A stretch of DNA of 64,000 nucleotides from contig JAAWCQ010000010.1 in assembly GCA_022793335.1 (NCBI GenBank), positions 62,001 to 126,000 on the forward strand. Direction: 5' to 3'. A program made the translations under genes and the position numbers. This document shows, in pieces, positions 1 through 9,373 of this stretch. This DNA is from Clostridia bacterium (lineage in GTDB: Bacteria > Bacillota > Clostridia > Christensenellales > UBA1242). Position 1 is the stretch's first letter. Each line of letters opens with the position of its first letter. The notes below the pieces were generated by a model. It did no database searches. It worked only from the letters and a program-made list of their open reading frames with translations, and was not told where the DNA came from.

Positions 1-1335
1 CACTTGATTATTAGGCAGTAATACTGCAAGCCCACTGCCTTCAGCACCGGCAATGAAATCTCTCAAATCGACCACATCAAAATAAGTTTCTTTCAATATA
101 TTTGACAAAAGATAAGTGTCTGAAATGGCAACCGTCTCTGGAAGCAGAGCTTTTATGCTTTTTATCGTCGAGCCGCTTACGCTGTCGTCATCTACTAGTG
201 TGTAATTTCCTGCTGGAATTTGTTCGATTTGCTGTTTAAGGAGAGGGCAGTTGTATCTTTCAATCATTTTTATATAATGAAATTGAGGGGATGAAATATG
301 AAAAAGTCTGCTTATTTCAAGATTGTAGGTGCCTTTGTAAAACCCGTCAAGGCTGATCGTTTTGGCAGCTTTTAAGTCTTTATAAGCCTTTTCAAGTTGA
401 AACTGCATGCTGGCTGTTTTAACTTTTGTTTGCTTGCCAAATTCGCTCTCAAAAAGCTTGATAAGTTTTTTAAGAAATAGTTGTCGAGCCTTTTCAAGTT
501 TGTTCTTGTTGACAACTGAGGTGAAATTTTTAAATGGAAGCAATCCTTCGTCTCTGATAATAAAAATGCCATTTAGACTGTTTTGGCTGGGCTGATTATT
601 GAGGTCTTTTCTTATATGTCTGGAAGATAATTTTGCAGAATCACCATCATTTTCAATAAAAATGCAGTTTTTATTGCATATTTTTGCTTTTGCGGCGTTG
701 AAATAATCATTGTTGGCACTTCGATTTATACAAACGCCAACGCCATCTTCTTCAAAGCAATAGTTAAATTTAGCATTATCACCACCAAAAACATAGACAA
801 CTTTAATCTCTTTTTTCACATGCAATTGTAAATATTTTTCAAGGCGGTCAATCACACTTGTAAAATTTATATAAGTCTGTGTATACATGCTTTCCCAAGG
901 GTCAATCATAAGCCAAGAGGAGTTTTCGACAGCTTGTTGACATTGAAATAGACGCTTTCCAAGGCAGGAATTATAATCGGGCTTGGTCGAAACATAATCT
1001 TCATGAGAAGGTGAGAAATATCCTCCGACGACATCGTAGCCTTCTTTTTCAAGCTCTTTTTTAGCAAGCTCCATCATGTCAAAATGACCTTGATGCAAAG
1101 GTAAAAATCCACCAGTCGAGAGAAGTACGACTGGCTTTTTTGTACTTTCTAGGTTGCTTGAAATTTTATCGACAGGTGTTGTAAGAAGATTTAAATTATA
1201 GAAATCTTTTGCCTCAATTTTGCTGTCAATAAACCCTGCTTCTACTAAAAGGTCATAATTTTTATATTTGTCATAAACCTTACTATAAAATCGGTCATTT
1301 GATATTTTCTTTAATAAAGATTGCTTAATTTTCAT
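1..1335 (-). CDS. NMN adenylyltransferase-like / phosphoribosyltransferase fusion, partial
   Basis: The frame is open from an ATG at 1335 to the left edge, so at least 445 residues are present and the C-terminus is missing. An N-terminal nucleotidyltransferase fold is shown by GGFLPLHQGH at residues 75-84 (the GxFxPxHxGH signature of NMN/NaMN adenylyltransferases) and SSRHIR at 237-242, matching the family's ISSTxIR. A second domain has VDDDSVSGST at 381-390, the PRPP-binding loop of type I phosphoribosyltransferases. The first domain would transfer AMP to a mononucleotide; the second would make or break a PRPP-derived nucleotide. It lies 94 bases downstream of a NAD synthetase gene on the same strand, so a nicotinate-type nucleotide is a likely substrate. 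The pairing differs from NadR, which joins the adenylyltransferase to a kinase. The substrate is unknown. Confidence 0.75.
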   Translation of the reverse strand, partial: MKIKQSLLKKISNDRFYSKVYDKYKNYDLLVEAGFIDSKIEAKDFYNLNLLTTPVDKISSNLESTKKPVVLLSTGGFLPLHQGHFDMMELAKKELEKEGYDVVGGYFSPSHEDYVSTKPDYNSCLGKRLFQCQQAVENSSWLMIDPWESMYTQTYINFTSVIDRLEKYLQLHVKKEIKVVYVFGGDNAKFNYCFEEDGVGVCINRSANNDYFNAAKAKICNKNCIFIENDGDSAKLSSRHIRKDLNNQPSQNSLNGIFIIRDEGLLPFKNFTSVVNKNKLEKARQLFLKKLIKLFESEFGKQTKVKTASMQFQLEKAYKDLKAAKTISLDGFYKGTYNLEISRLFHISSPQFHYIKMIERYNCPLLKQQIEQIPAGNYTLVDDDSVSGSTIKSIKALLPETVAISDTYLLSNILKETYFDVVDLRDFIAGAEGSGLAVLLPNNQV

Positions 1336-1429
1336 TTTTTTTGCCTGTTTTTTTTGATTTTTTATAAAATTTGTGCATTTTTAACTTATTTTTACTTAAA
1401 TTTTAAAAAATTAAATAAAGATTTGCTGA

Positions 1430-2425
1430 TTACTCTTCCATAATTTTATTTATCTTTTTATTAAAGTTTTCCCAGCCACCATCAATTGAGCAATCCCAAA
1501 GGTCTAAATGAATGGCAGGTGAGCTTGACATATACTTATGAAGATTATATTTATGTAAATTTTCAAGATTGTCAGCGTAAAGTTTAAATTGCGCCTTTGC
1601 TTTTTCGCTTAATGAATTTAAAACATTATCTTTTCTTTTACTGTCAAATCGCAGAAAATTTAAGTAATATTCAACAAAGTCATAAGGTGCACCAAAAACC
1701 ATCTCATCACTGCGATTGTCATACATATCTCCGCTTGGAGTCACATCAATAATACTTTGAGGAACATTTAATAATTTTGAAACTTCATACACCTCTGATT
1801 TGTGCAAGTCTGAAATTATTTGCAGGTCAACCATACCGTCAGAAGCTTTTCCGATATAGCCAAGATAAGTGCCTTCATCGCGATTGGTAGTGCCACAAAT
1901 TATTGCATTTTTGCCTTCTTGGCATAGAAGACTTGTGGTGTAATAAAGAATAGGTGTGCGACTATAAGGGCCGAGTTGACCTATTGCCCAAGCTTCACCT
2001 TTAATACCAACGGCTGATTCAAGTTGTTTTCTTATAAGTTTGTTGACTTTTGATAAGTCTATCACATAAGGGGTAAGGTTTAAGCTTTCACAAAGCTCTT
2101 TTCCTCTCGCTGTAGCCTTGTCTTGATTTGTTACGCCAATTGATTTTGAAATTGGAAGAAGCAAAGGAACGATTTTTTCGATAGGTGAGCCTTTTAGCTT
2201 TGACGCATGGTTTACTAAAGCAAGCACGGCAGCGGAGTCAATTCCACCACTTATTGCAACCACACAAGCTTTGAGGTTGAATTTTGTCATATAATCATTA
2301 AGAAGCTTTGATTTTTTATTGACATAATCACTTGCGACAAACTTTTTTTCCTCTCTAAGCTGTTTTACTAAATTTTGAATTTCATCGCAAATAGGCTGTT
2401 CGCTTTGTTTGTTGTATACTTTCAT
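1430..2425 (-). CDS. nadE: NAD synthetase, ammonia-dependent type
   Basis: Product of 331 residues. It has the ATP-pyrophosphatase P-loop SGGIDS at residues 59-64 and the downstream GTTNRDE and SDLHKSEVYE segments typical of NAD synthetase, which amidates deamido-NAD using ATP. No glutaminase domain is present, so ammonia is the expected nitrogen donor. An upstream in-frame ATG at 2452 is rejected: the ATG at 2425 overlaps the TGA of the preceding radical SAM gene as ATGA and has GGAGGA just upstream, so translation is coupled. Its place between a radical SAM gene and an adenylyltransferase-phosphoribosyltransferase fusion is unusual for a housekeeping copy. It may serve a dedicated nucleotide pathway or be the cell's only copy; the window cannot decide. 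Confidence 0.9.
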   Translation of the reverse strand: MKVYNKQSEQPICDEIQNLVKQLREEKKFVASDYVNKKSKLLNDYMTKFNLKACVVAISGGIDSAAVLALVNHASKLKGSPIEKIVPLLLPISKSIGVTNQDKATARGKELCESLNLTPYVIDLSKVNKLIRKQLESAVGIKGEAWAIGQLGPYSRTPILYYTTSLLCQEGKNAIICGTTNRDEGTYLGYIGKASDGMVDLQIISDLHKSEVYEVSKLLNVPQSIIDVTPSGDMYDNRSDEMVFGAPYDFVEYYLNFLRFDSKRKDNVLNSLSEKAKAQFKLYADNLENLHKYNLHKYMSSSPAIHLDLWDCSIDGGWENFNKKINKIMEE

Positions 2426-3294
2426 AGTAAAATTCCTCCTTCCATTTCCCATTCATATCTTAAATGACCATCAGGGAAGAAAATCAACTGTCTTCCATTT
2501 TCTGGGTCATCATCTCTTGTATTTTTGTTTAGCGGCAATGAAAACATTACATTTTGTCCCATTACATCATAAACGGTGCCTATTCGCTCTAGTGTAAGAA
2601 GCTTTGTTCCAACTTTGTCAAGATAGGCTTTGATTTCTTCCTTCCGCAATTGAGTCAGTTTGTTGATTTCAATCCAATCATGTGCTGATTGTCTTCTAAA
2701 TTCGTCGTTTACAGGGCGAAGGGTGACTTGCTCTACCTTATTTTCCTTTGCAAACTTTATGAAATTCATTATTTCTTCTTCGCTGTCCATCATGCCTTTG
2801 CACATAACGCAAGTTAATCGCAGAGAAAAACCTATATTATGAAGATAATCAATCAGCTCGGGCAGGTCAATATATTCACCATTTGGTTGATAAATCTTTT
2901 GATTGACTTCTTTTCGGTGGCTTACAACTGATATGGTAATAGTGGTCAATCCAAGCTCATACCATTTTTTGAAATAATCGTCATATTTTTCTCTTTGCTT
3001 GGATGCCAATATGCAATTTGTTTGAAGCTCAATAAAAGGGAAGTTGAATTTTGACAGCGCTTTTAAATAATCGGTCAGTTGATCAGGGTATAAAAGAGGC
3101 TCGCCTCTTCCTGTCAGCATAACAGTGTCTATTCCACTTTTTTCAGCCAGCCTGCAAGCAATGTCAAAATTTCGGAAATTGACTTTAGGGCTGATAAGAT
3201 TTTCTTTTGTAGGGGTGCAACCTGAAACGCAGAAAGGGCAGGATGCCACACATGCTTCTCTTCCAACTACTACACTAAAAAGTTTGAATTTCAT
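2422..3294 (-). CDS. Radical SAM protein of unknown substrate
   Basis: Product of 290 residues. C15, C19 and C22 form the CxxxCxxC motif that binds the 4Fe-4S cluster and S-adenosylmethionine. A glycine-rich LTGRGEPLL (about residues 60-68) follows, as in the GGE-type SAM motif, so it should produce the 5'-deoxyadenosyl radical. The C-terminus has no clear extra cysteine cluster (no SPASM-like pattern seen). It lies ten bases after the PLP decarboxylase-like gene and is coupled to the NAD synthetase by a 4-base overlap, so the three are almost surely one transcript. The substrate is not recognisable; a small-molecule target linked to its neighbours is an inference. The start ATG has TTAAGGAG nearby. 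Confidence 0.8.
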   Translation of the reverse strand: MKFKLFSVVVGREACVASCPFCVSGCTPTKENLISPKVNFRNFDIACRLAEKSGIDTVMLTGRGEPLLYPDQLTDYLKALSKFNFPFIELQTNCILASKQREKYDDYFKKWYELGLTTITISVVSHRKEVNQKIYQPNGEYIDLPELIDYLHNIGFSLRLTCVMCKGMMDSEEEIMNFIKFAKENKVEQVTLRPVNDEFRRQSAHDWIEINKLTQLRKEEIKAYLDKVGTKLLTLERIGTVYDVMGQNVMFSLPLNKNTRDDDPENGRQLIFFPDGHLRYEWEMEGGILL

Positions 3295-3304
3295 TTTTTT
3301 CTCC

Positions 3305-4369
3305 TTAAATATTTACTACATTTGGGTTAAATTCGCATAATGAAGGAATGACAAATTCTTCAAAATAGCTTCCGATATTATGCAAATAAATTCTTGATTG
3401 AGTTTTTAATAATTCCATTTCCTCTTTTGTAAGATAATATCTGCCTAAAAAGTCATCACTATTTCCGGAGCCACCAAATAAATAAAGTGATACAAGTCTA
3501 TGGCCGGCTTTCTTTTTTAGGTAAATCTTTCTGTTTCCCGCTATAAAATAAAGGCCAAATTGCTTTTTATACAGAAGGCAGTCAAGCATGCCGCTGTAAA
3601 TGCCTCTTTGAATGATAAGCTCCTTTCGCTTTCCCTCTTTAAAACGAATAATGTTGGTGCAAAGGTCAAATACATTTTCAAGCAAATATTGTCCAGGCTC
3701 TAAATAAACCTGCTTTAAAGAAAGCTGTGATTTAAACTGGCTTATTACATTTGGACTTATAGCGCTTGCTTCTTTTAAGCCTGCAATATTTGCAAATGTT
3801 ATGCCAAGACTTTGAAAATTTTTGATGATATAATTCAGCATTTTCTCAAGAATATTGTTTTTATATTTGATTGAATGAGGAAGATAAAAGTTTATTCCAA
3901 CTTCATCAAATCTATCTTTAATAAGTTTGCAACCAGCGATGAAATCGGCTTTCTCAAGGCCAAGGTGTGAATGCTTTTTAAACGCATTTGATATGTTCAA
4001 CTTTAAACTGATTTTGCACTGCCTGTCGTCAGCATATTCAAGAAATTTCTTAAGCGATAAAAGGTTGTCAAAAGAAAAGGCTCGCACTCCTTCTTTGTAT
4101 AACTTTTTAATAAACTCATCATCACAAAGCACATTGATAAGTGCTATTTCGCTTGGCAAAACGCCAATATTTAGCAATGATTGATAGTGCCATGGAGTGC
4201 TTACAAGAAAAAATCCGCCTTTTTCTTTCAAAACAGGTTTTAAAAATGCAATCAATTCTTTTGATGAATTGGTTTTTAATGGATAACAAACTATCCCAAG
4301 CTTTGCATAAGCCTCAAAGTTTTGCATGAGCCTGCTTTGATTGAAATAATAATACTCAAGCCTTGCCAT
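3305..4369 (-). CDS. PLP-dependent fold-III decarboxylase-like protein
   Basis: Product of 354 residues from the ATG at 4369, which has AAGGAAG upstream; a longer frame to 4441 adds only an Ile-rich unlikely leader. YPLKTNSS (K32 as the Schiff-base lysine) and LEPGQYLLE near 224 match the alanine-racemase-like barrel of diaminopimelate, ornithine and carboxynorspermidine decarboxylases. The C-terminal catalytic region reads GGSGNSDD (299-306) where those enzymes have a Cys-Asp-Ser type motif, so the usual cysteine is missing. It is the first gene of a four-gene minus-strand operon with a radical SAM enzyme and two nucleotide enzymes. The reaction is probably decarboxylation or another PLP chemistry on a basic or acidic amino acid; the substrate is unknown. 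Confidence 0.7.
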   Translation of the reverse strand: MARLEYYYFNQSRLMQNFEAYAKLGIVCYPLKTNSSKELIAFLKPVLKEKGGFFLVSTPWHYQSLLNIGVLPSEIALINVLCDDEFIKKLYKEGVRAFSFDNLLSLKKFLEYADDRQCKISLKLNISNAFKKHSHLGLEKADFIAGCKLIKDRFDEVGINFYLPHSIKYKNNILEKMLNYIIKNFQSLGITFANIAGLKEASAISPNVISQFKSQLSLKQVYLEPGQYLLENVFDLCTNIIRFKEGKRKELIIQRGIYSGMLDCLLYKKQFGLYFIAGNRKIYLKKKAGHRLVSLYLFGGSGNSDDFLGRYYLTKEEMELLKTQSRIYLHNIGSYFEEFVIPSLCEFNPNVVNI

Positions 4370-4762
4370 TTTTCTTTGTATTCTTCCTTTAATTTTTAAT
4401 ATTATTAAAATAATAATATCAGATTTTTTAGCATTTGTCAAGTGTTTCGTCTTAATTAAAAAGTATATTATAAATAATTTTTTAAGCTTTCATTTTGTCA
4501 ATAATTGATGAAAATAGTTTGTTTTTTGTTGAGAATTATAAAAAATATCAATTTTACTTATAAATCGCTATAAAGCTTATAAAATCAGGAGAAAAGCAGA
4601 TTGAGATAATTTAAAGATTTTAAGAAATATAAAACATAAAAATGCCTTTTCGCCTTTATTTATAAGGGTTGTAGCGATTGTAAAAGAAATTTTGAAAAAT
4701 TTGTAAAAACAGTTGTAATTCAAAAGAAAAGGTGATATATTAAGTTACCGTGAGGAGAAAAA
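4370..4762. other. Intergenic region between divergent genes
   Basis: About 390 AT-rich bases separate the minus-strand cluster from the plus-strand oxoamine synthase gene. The only signal I can support is the plus-strand promoter listed at 4713-4741. No RNA gene, repeat or small reading frame with a ribosome binding site was seen. Confidence 0.5.
4713..4741 (+). promoter_or_regulatory. Sigma-A type promoter for the oxoamine synthase gene
   Basis: TTGTAA and TATATT are separated by 17 bases and end 21 bases before the ATG at 4763. GTGAGGAG lies between as ribosome binding site. Confidence 0.5.
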
Positions 4763-5953
4763 ATGGATTTATTTAACAAAGTTTACAAACCAAGCACTCC
4801 ACATATTTATGATGTGGCAAAAGAAATGGGGATTTACCCATATTTTCATAAACTTGAGTCAAGGCAGGATACAGTTGTCAATATGGAAGGCAAGAGAACA
4901 ATTATGCTGGGCTCAAATAATTATCTGGGGCTGACCAATCATCCAAAAGTTATTGAAGCTGGCGTTTGGGCGGTAGAGCATTATGGAAGTGGTTGTTCTG
5001 GCTCTCGCTTTTTAAACGGCACACTTGATTTACATTTGAAACTTGAGGAAGAGCTTGCTCAGTTTTTAAGAAAGGAAAGTGTAATGACTCTCAGCACAGG
5101 TTTTCAAAGCAATCTTGGCATTATAAGTGCGATAGTAGGTCGAAATGATTATGTGATTTGCGATAAAGAAAATCACGCAAGTATTTATGATGGCTGCAAG
5201 CTTAGTTATGGAAAAATGCTTAGATACAATCATAGTGACATGCAAGATTTGGAAAGAAAGCTTGAGTCAGTGCCAAGTGAAAGTGGAATTTTAATTGTAA
5301 CTGATGGTGTTTTCAGTATGGGTGGAGATATTGCAAAACTTCCAGAAATTTGCAAACTTGCAAAAAAATATGGTGCAAGAGTTATGGTTGATGATGCGCA
5401 TGGGCTTGGCGTAATTGGCGAAGGCGGCCGAGGCACAGCTTCATATTTTAATCTCGAGGATGAAGTTGACATTTATATGGGCACCTTTTCAAAATCACTC
5501 TCATCGCTTGGTGGTTATATGGCGGCAAAAAAAGAGGTCGTTGAATTTGTTAAACATACATCAAGACCATATATTTTCAGTGCCAGCATGACACCAGCAA
5601 GTGTATGTTGTGCAAATGCTGCTTTGGATGTTTTGAAGGCAGAGCCTCAAAGAGTGAAAGACCTTCAAAATATAAGTGACTATATGCGTGAATGTTTAAG
5701 AAAAAAAGAGGTGGTTTTCAAGGAAAGCACAACGCCAATTATTCCAATCTTTACATATGAAAATGACAAAACTTTTATTGCCTGCAAAATGCTGCTTGAC
5801 CGCGGAGTTTATGTAAACCCAGTGGTTTCTCCAGCAACTCCAGTTGGCCAAAGCCTTTTAAGAACAAGTTATACGGCAACTCATACAAAAGAGCAAATTG
5901 ATGAGGCCTCTGATAAAATAAAAGAAGTGCTTGATATTTTAAACGCTAAATAA
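4763..5953 (+). CDS. Alpha-oxoamine synthase (KBL/BioF/SPT family)
   Basis: Product of 396 residues, normal family length. This PLP enzyme family condenses an amino acid with an acyl-CoA: 2-amino-3-ketobutyrate CoA ligase, 8-amino-7-oxononanoate synthase or serine palmitoyltransferase. ENHASIYDG near 136-144, DDAHGLG at 210-216 and GTFSKSLSSLGG with K244 as the PLP lysine are clear. No biotin genes, threonine dehydrogenase or lipid genes lie beside it, so the substrate cannot be assigned. Length and the GSGCSGSR segment do not separate the subfamilies. It is a single-gene unit with its own promoter. Confidence 0.85.
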   Translation: MDLFNKVYKPSTPHIYDVAKEMGIYPYFHKLESRQDTVVNMEGKRTIMLGSNNYLGLTNHPKVIEAGVWAVEHYGSGCSGSRFLNGTLDLHLKLEEELAQFLRKESVMTLSTGFQSNLGIISAIVGRNDYVICDKENHASIYDGCKLSYGKMLRYNHSDMQDLERKLESVPSESGILIVTDGVFSMGGDIAKLPEICKLAKKYGARVMVDDAHGLGVIGEGGRGTASYFNLEDEVDIYMGTFSKSLSSLGGYMAAKKEVVEFVKHTSRPYIFSASMTPASVCCANAALDVLKAEPQRVKDLQNISDYMRECLRKKEVVFKESTTPIIPIFTYENDKTFIACKMLLDRGVYVNPVVSPATPVGQSLLRTSYTATHTKEQIDEASDKIKEVLDILNAK

Positions 5954-6287
5954 TTATTAAAAAGAAAGCATGCATGACTAGAAAAGTTTTGCCTGCTTTT
6001 TTGTTGTCTTAATATTCTTATTTTAACAATTTAACAATTTGAAAGGTTTCAAAGCCATTTTAAAATAATGTTGACTAAAAAATATAACTTAATCACACAA
6101 TTTTGAAACTAACAGAATAATAGAAGAAGAACATAGTCAAGTCCAGTCTATGTTTTTCAAGCCTTTAGGATATTTTTTTGTATATGTCTTTATTTATAAA
6201 AAACAAAAAAATATATAAAAAATTAAATTATATATTGTAATAACAAAATTTTTATGTTACACTAAATTCATACAAAGGGGAGAAGGT
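5954..6287. other. Intergenic region upstream of RNase R gene
   Basis: AT-rich stretch of about 330 bases. A weak GCATGC/GCCTGC hairpin followed by a T-run near 5967-6005 may end the upstream transcript. The promoter at 6235-6263 serves the next gene. Nothing else seen. Confidence 0.4.
6235..6263 (+). promoter_or_regulatory. Promoter of the RNase R gene
   Basis: TTGTAA, 17-base spacer, TACACT; AAAGGGGAGAAGG then precedes the ATG at 6288. Confidence 0.5.
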
Positions 6288-9029
6288 ATGGGAGCTAAAA
6301 GTAAAAGCGAGCTTGGTATGATTAAGACTCGCGAAAGAGTCTATAAAGAGATTGCAAAATCTCCGCGTGATTTGGTCACTTTGAGGGCCTTGCTTGTCAA
6401 GAAAAAGGTGGTTGATTCTGGCAATAAGTTTGACAAAGCCGTTGCTATGCTTAAAGAACAGGGACGAATTTCTGTTAAGTCTGGTTTTGTTATGGCTTTG
6501 CCTGAACAAATTAAACATGGCACCTTTGTCGCTCATGGAAAAAGCGGTTATGTTTTGATTGATGGCGACAGCAGGCAATTTGCAATTTATCCTGAAGATA
6601 GTGAAGGCTATCGTTCAAATGAAAGGGTCAACATTGCATTTACAGATGATGGAAGGGTGAGAAAGCCTTTCATTGTTTCAAAATATGAGGCAGAAGAGCC
6701 TTCTTTAAGAGATGAACTTCCCAAAAATGACACCTCACTTGTTCTTGGAAGGGTTGTAAAACGCAGCCATGACGAGCTTGTGTTTATTCCAAATGACAAG
6801 TCAAGATTTACTCAAAATATTTTGATTTTAAATCCTAAAAATTCACTTACTCAATATCAAGACAAGATTTGTCTTATGAAATTGACAGAAGGTGAAAAGG
6901 GAGACCTTGCTGCTATGGGAATTATCACCGAAATAAAAGGTGATGCGGGAAATCCTATTCATGAATATGAAGCCATTGCAGAGACTCATGGCGCAAATAT
7001 GTCTTGGTCAGATGAGGCAGTTGAAGAAGAGATTAAAAATATTCCAACAGAGGTTGACCTTTCTGGCGTTTGCCTTGTGGATGAACAGGGAAAAGTGCTT
7101 GCTGGTGAGGGCGATAAAATTGTTGACCTTCGTCATCTTGATTTTACAACTGTTGACCCAGCTACATGTAAAGATATGGACGATGCCATTTATTCAACTT
7201 ATGATGAGGATGGCAATTTGGTAGTTTACACGGCAGTAGCAAATGTAAGCAAATATGTTGACCTCAACAGTGAGATTGGAAAACGCTATTTGATGGCAGG
7301 TTTTACAACTTATGCTCCAAATAGGGCTTACAACATTTTGCCACCTCAACTTTCTACAGGCATTTGTTCGTTAAATCCAAACGTTGACAGACTTGCTTTG
7401 GTTATGAAAACTGTTGTGGATGAAAAGACAGGTTTGCCTAAATCAAGCAAGATTATGGATGCTGTGATTGAAAGTAAAGAAAAATATAGTTATGAGCAGG
7501 CTCAGGCTATTGTGGATGAAAAGCCTATGAAGCTTGAAGAGCTTAAAGCAAAGTGCAGTGAAGGCAAGCTTTCAAAAGAAGAACAAATTGTGCTCAACAA
7601 GAAGGCGTCTGACATTCTTTGGAAGGGCTTCAATCGTCGCAATTTGATTAGATTTGAAACTAAAGATGAATATGATGTGATTTTCAATGATGACTACAGC
7701 GATATTGTTGATATCAAGGAAGGTGAAAACTGCGCTTATCATAAGGTAATTGAAGCGTTTATGCTTACTGCAAATGAGGCAACAGCAGAGTTTGCAAAAG
7801 AAAAGCATCTTTCAAATATATATCGTGTTCACCAAATGCCAGATGAAAACAAAGAAGCACAAGCAAGTGAATTTTTCAGTTTTTTAGGTATTCCATTTGA
7901 CGGAGACCTTTCTCCTCGTGGACTGCAAAAAGTTATTGCAAGTGTAAAAGGCACGCACAGAGAAAAAATTGTCAATAATTTCCTTGTAAGAATGCAATCA
8001 AGAGCGAAATATTCAAGTTCGACCAGTCCAAGCAGCGTCGAATATGTGAAAAAAGATTTTTCTCAGAGAAAGGGTGGCGCAATTGCTGGAGCAAAGTCGT
8101 CAAAGTTTGAAAAAGCACTGCGTTCTCATAGTGAAGGCATTGAAAACATAAGCCACTTTGGTCTTCAAAGCAAGGCATACTCTCACTCAACTTCTCCTAT
8201 AAGAAGAATTTCCGACTATGTGACACATTATAATATTCTTGCTTACATCAAGGGGAAGACACCAATAGATGAAAAGACAGTTGAAGAGATTGCTGCATGG
8301 GCAAACGAGATGCAAGATGCAAATAAGTCTGCCGAGCGTGAATTTCAAGAGGTTAATTCAGCAATTTATTGTGAAGGACATCTTGGTGAAATAATGAAGG
8401 GCTATATAAGCGGCTTTAGATGGATTTCAGAAGTTGTTGGAAGTGCTGGCGGTGTTGATAATCTTGGTGTGATTGTTGAAAATGAAGCAAAGGGAATAAG
8501 GGCTTTAATTCCAGCAGTTGAAGTTTTACCTTCAAATGTAAGAAATGTTTGCTTCTCAAAATTTGGCAGTGCAATTATAAGCAAGGTGACAGGTAAGCCA
8601 GTAATCAAACTTTGTGAGGAAGTTGCTTTTAAAATTCAAAGTGCAAACCGAATTACAAGAGAAGTTTCTGCAACAACTGACCTTGAAAGAGAAATAAACT
8701 CACAAAGTGAAGATGCTTTAGTTTTTGATAGAAGCGTAACTCTTCCTTTCAAACAATCTGCAAACCCTGCATTGACAGCAAAAAGACAACGCATGCTTCA
8801 AGGTGAAGCTTATGACAGCAAGTATGAAAACAGCGGTGAGTATAAAGAACAGTTAAACCATCAACGAGGGAAAAAGTTTCAGTCAACATCAGAAAAGCGT
8901 GTAGGAATGGAAATGGATGGGCAGGAAGCAATCAATGCAGAGCGAAAGGCTGGCCAACAATATAAACATAAAAAACACGAAAGAAAAATGCAAGATAAAG
9001 AAACCATCGATGAGGATGAAAATTTCTAA
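6288..9029 (+). CDS. rnr: Ribonuclease R family exoribonuclease
   Basis: Product of 913 residues, longer than many bacterial RNase R proteins. It degrades RNA 3' to 5', including structured RNA. An N-terminal winged-helix-like segment (residues about 10-75) is followed by cold-shock-type regions, the RNB catalytic domain and an S1-like region. The metal-binding set D290-x5-D296-x-D298-D299 reproduces the RNase II/R catalytic spacing. The C-terminal 90 residues are a low-complexity Lys/Glu/Gln-rich tail with KHKKHERK, as in other RNase R proteins. The usual SmpB/tmRNA neighbours are absent. It stands alone, ending in a terminator at 9047. Confidence 0.9.
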   Translation: MGAKSKSELGMIKTRERVYKEIAKSPRDLVTLRALLVKKKVVDSGNKFDKAVAMLKEQGRISVKSGFVMALPEQIKHGTFVAHGKSGYVLIDGDSRQFAIYPEDSEGYRSNERVNIAFTDDGRVRKPFIVSKYEAEEPSLRDELPKNDTSLVLGRVVKRSHDELVFIPNDKSRFTQNILILNPKNSLTQYQDKICLMKLTEGEKGDLAAMGIITEIKGDAGNPIHEYEAIAETHGANMSWSDEAVEEEIKNIPTEVDLSGVCLVDEQGKVLAGEGDKIVDLRHLDFTTVDPATCKDMDDAIYSTYDEDGNLVVYTAVANVSKYVDLNSEIGKRYLMAGFTTYAPNRAYNILPPQLSTGICSLNPNVDRLALVMKTVVDEKTGLPKSSKIMDAVIESKEKYSYEQAQAIVDEKPMKLEELKAKCSEGKLSKEEQIVLNKKASDILWKGFNRRNLIRFETKDEYDVIFNDDYSDIVDIKEGENCAYHKVIEAFMLTANEATAEFAKEKHLSNIYRVHQMPDENKEAQASEFFSFLGIPFDGDLSPRGLQKVIASVKGTHREKIVNNFLVRMQSRAKYSSSTSPSSVEYVKKDFSQRKGGAIAGAKSSKFEKALRSHSEGIENISHFGLQSKAYSHSTSPIRRISDYVTHYNILAYIKGKTPIDEKTVEEIAAWANEMQDANKSAEREFQEVNSAIYCEGHLGEIMKGYISGFRWISEVVGSAGGVDNLGVIVENEAKGIRALIPAVEVLPSNVRNVCFSKFGSAIISKVTGKPVIKLCEEVAFKIQSANRITREVSATTDLEREINSQSEDALVFDRSVTLPFKQSANPALTAKRQRMLQGEAYDSKYENSGEYKEQLNHQRGKKFQSTSEKRVGMEMDGQEAINAERKAGQQYKHKKHERKMQDKETIDEDENF

Positions 9030-9046
9030 ATTTGATAAAAATAATA

Positions 9047-9075
9047 AAAAATGGTCAAAAAATGGCCATTTTTTT
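9047..9075 (+). terminator. Rho-independent terminator after RNase R gene
   Basis: AAAAATGG and CCATTTTT form the stem, running into a T-tract, 18 bases after the stop codon. Confidence 0.6.
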
Positions 9076-9234
9076 ATGTTTTTATGTGTTTTTGCTTAAA
9101 TTTTCATTAAATATTATTATTTTATCCTTAATTTAAGTGGCTATTTAGTTATTTTTATTGCCTTTGTTTTTAATTGATAATTTTTTAAAATTTTAGATTT
9201 TAATTTAAATAAAATTAAATTTGTCGGCTTTTGT

Positions 9235-9263
9235 TTGACAAAATTTATCTTATTTATTACAAT
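9235..9263 (+). promoter_or_regulatory. Promoter of thymidine kinase gene
   Basis: TTGACA, 17-base spacer, TACAAT. It starts about 110 bases before the GTG at 9374, implying a long untranslated leader. Confidence 0.55.
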
Positions 9264-9373
9264 GAATTTTGGATGTAAAGTGAACATTTGTATTTGCAGA
9301 AAGCTGAAAAATTTTCTATGCCGTGATTGATGAATACAAGTTTACTTGAAGCTGATAATGCTAAGGAGACAAG

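Larger units (their letters stand above)
9030..9373. other. Intergenic region upstream of thymidine kinase gene
   Basis: Holds the RNase R terminator and the promoter at 9235-9263. The transcript leader to the thymidine kinase start would be about 100 bases long; I see no recognisable riboswitch in it. Confidence 0.5.

Noticed and set aside
372..595. Short frames on both strands in the first kilobase
   Set aside because: They are shadows of the long open frame from 1335 to 1, which carries recognisable domains.
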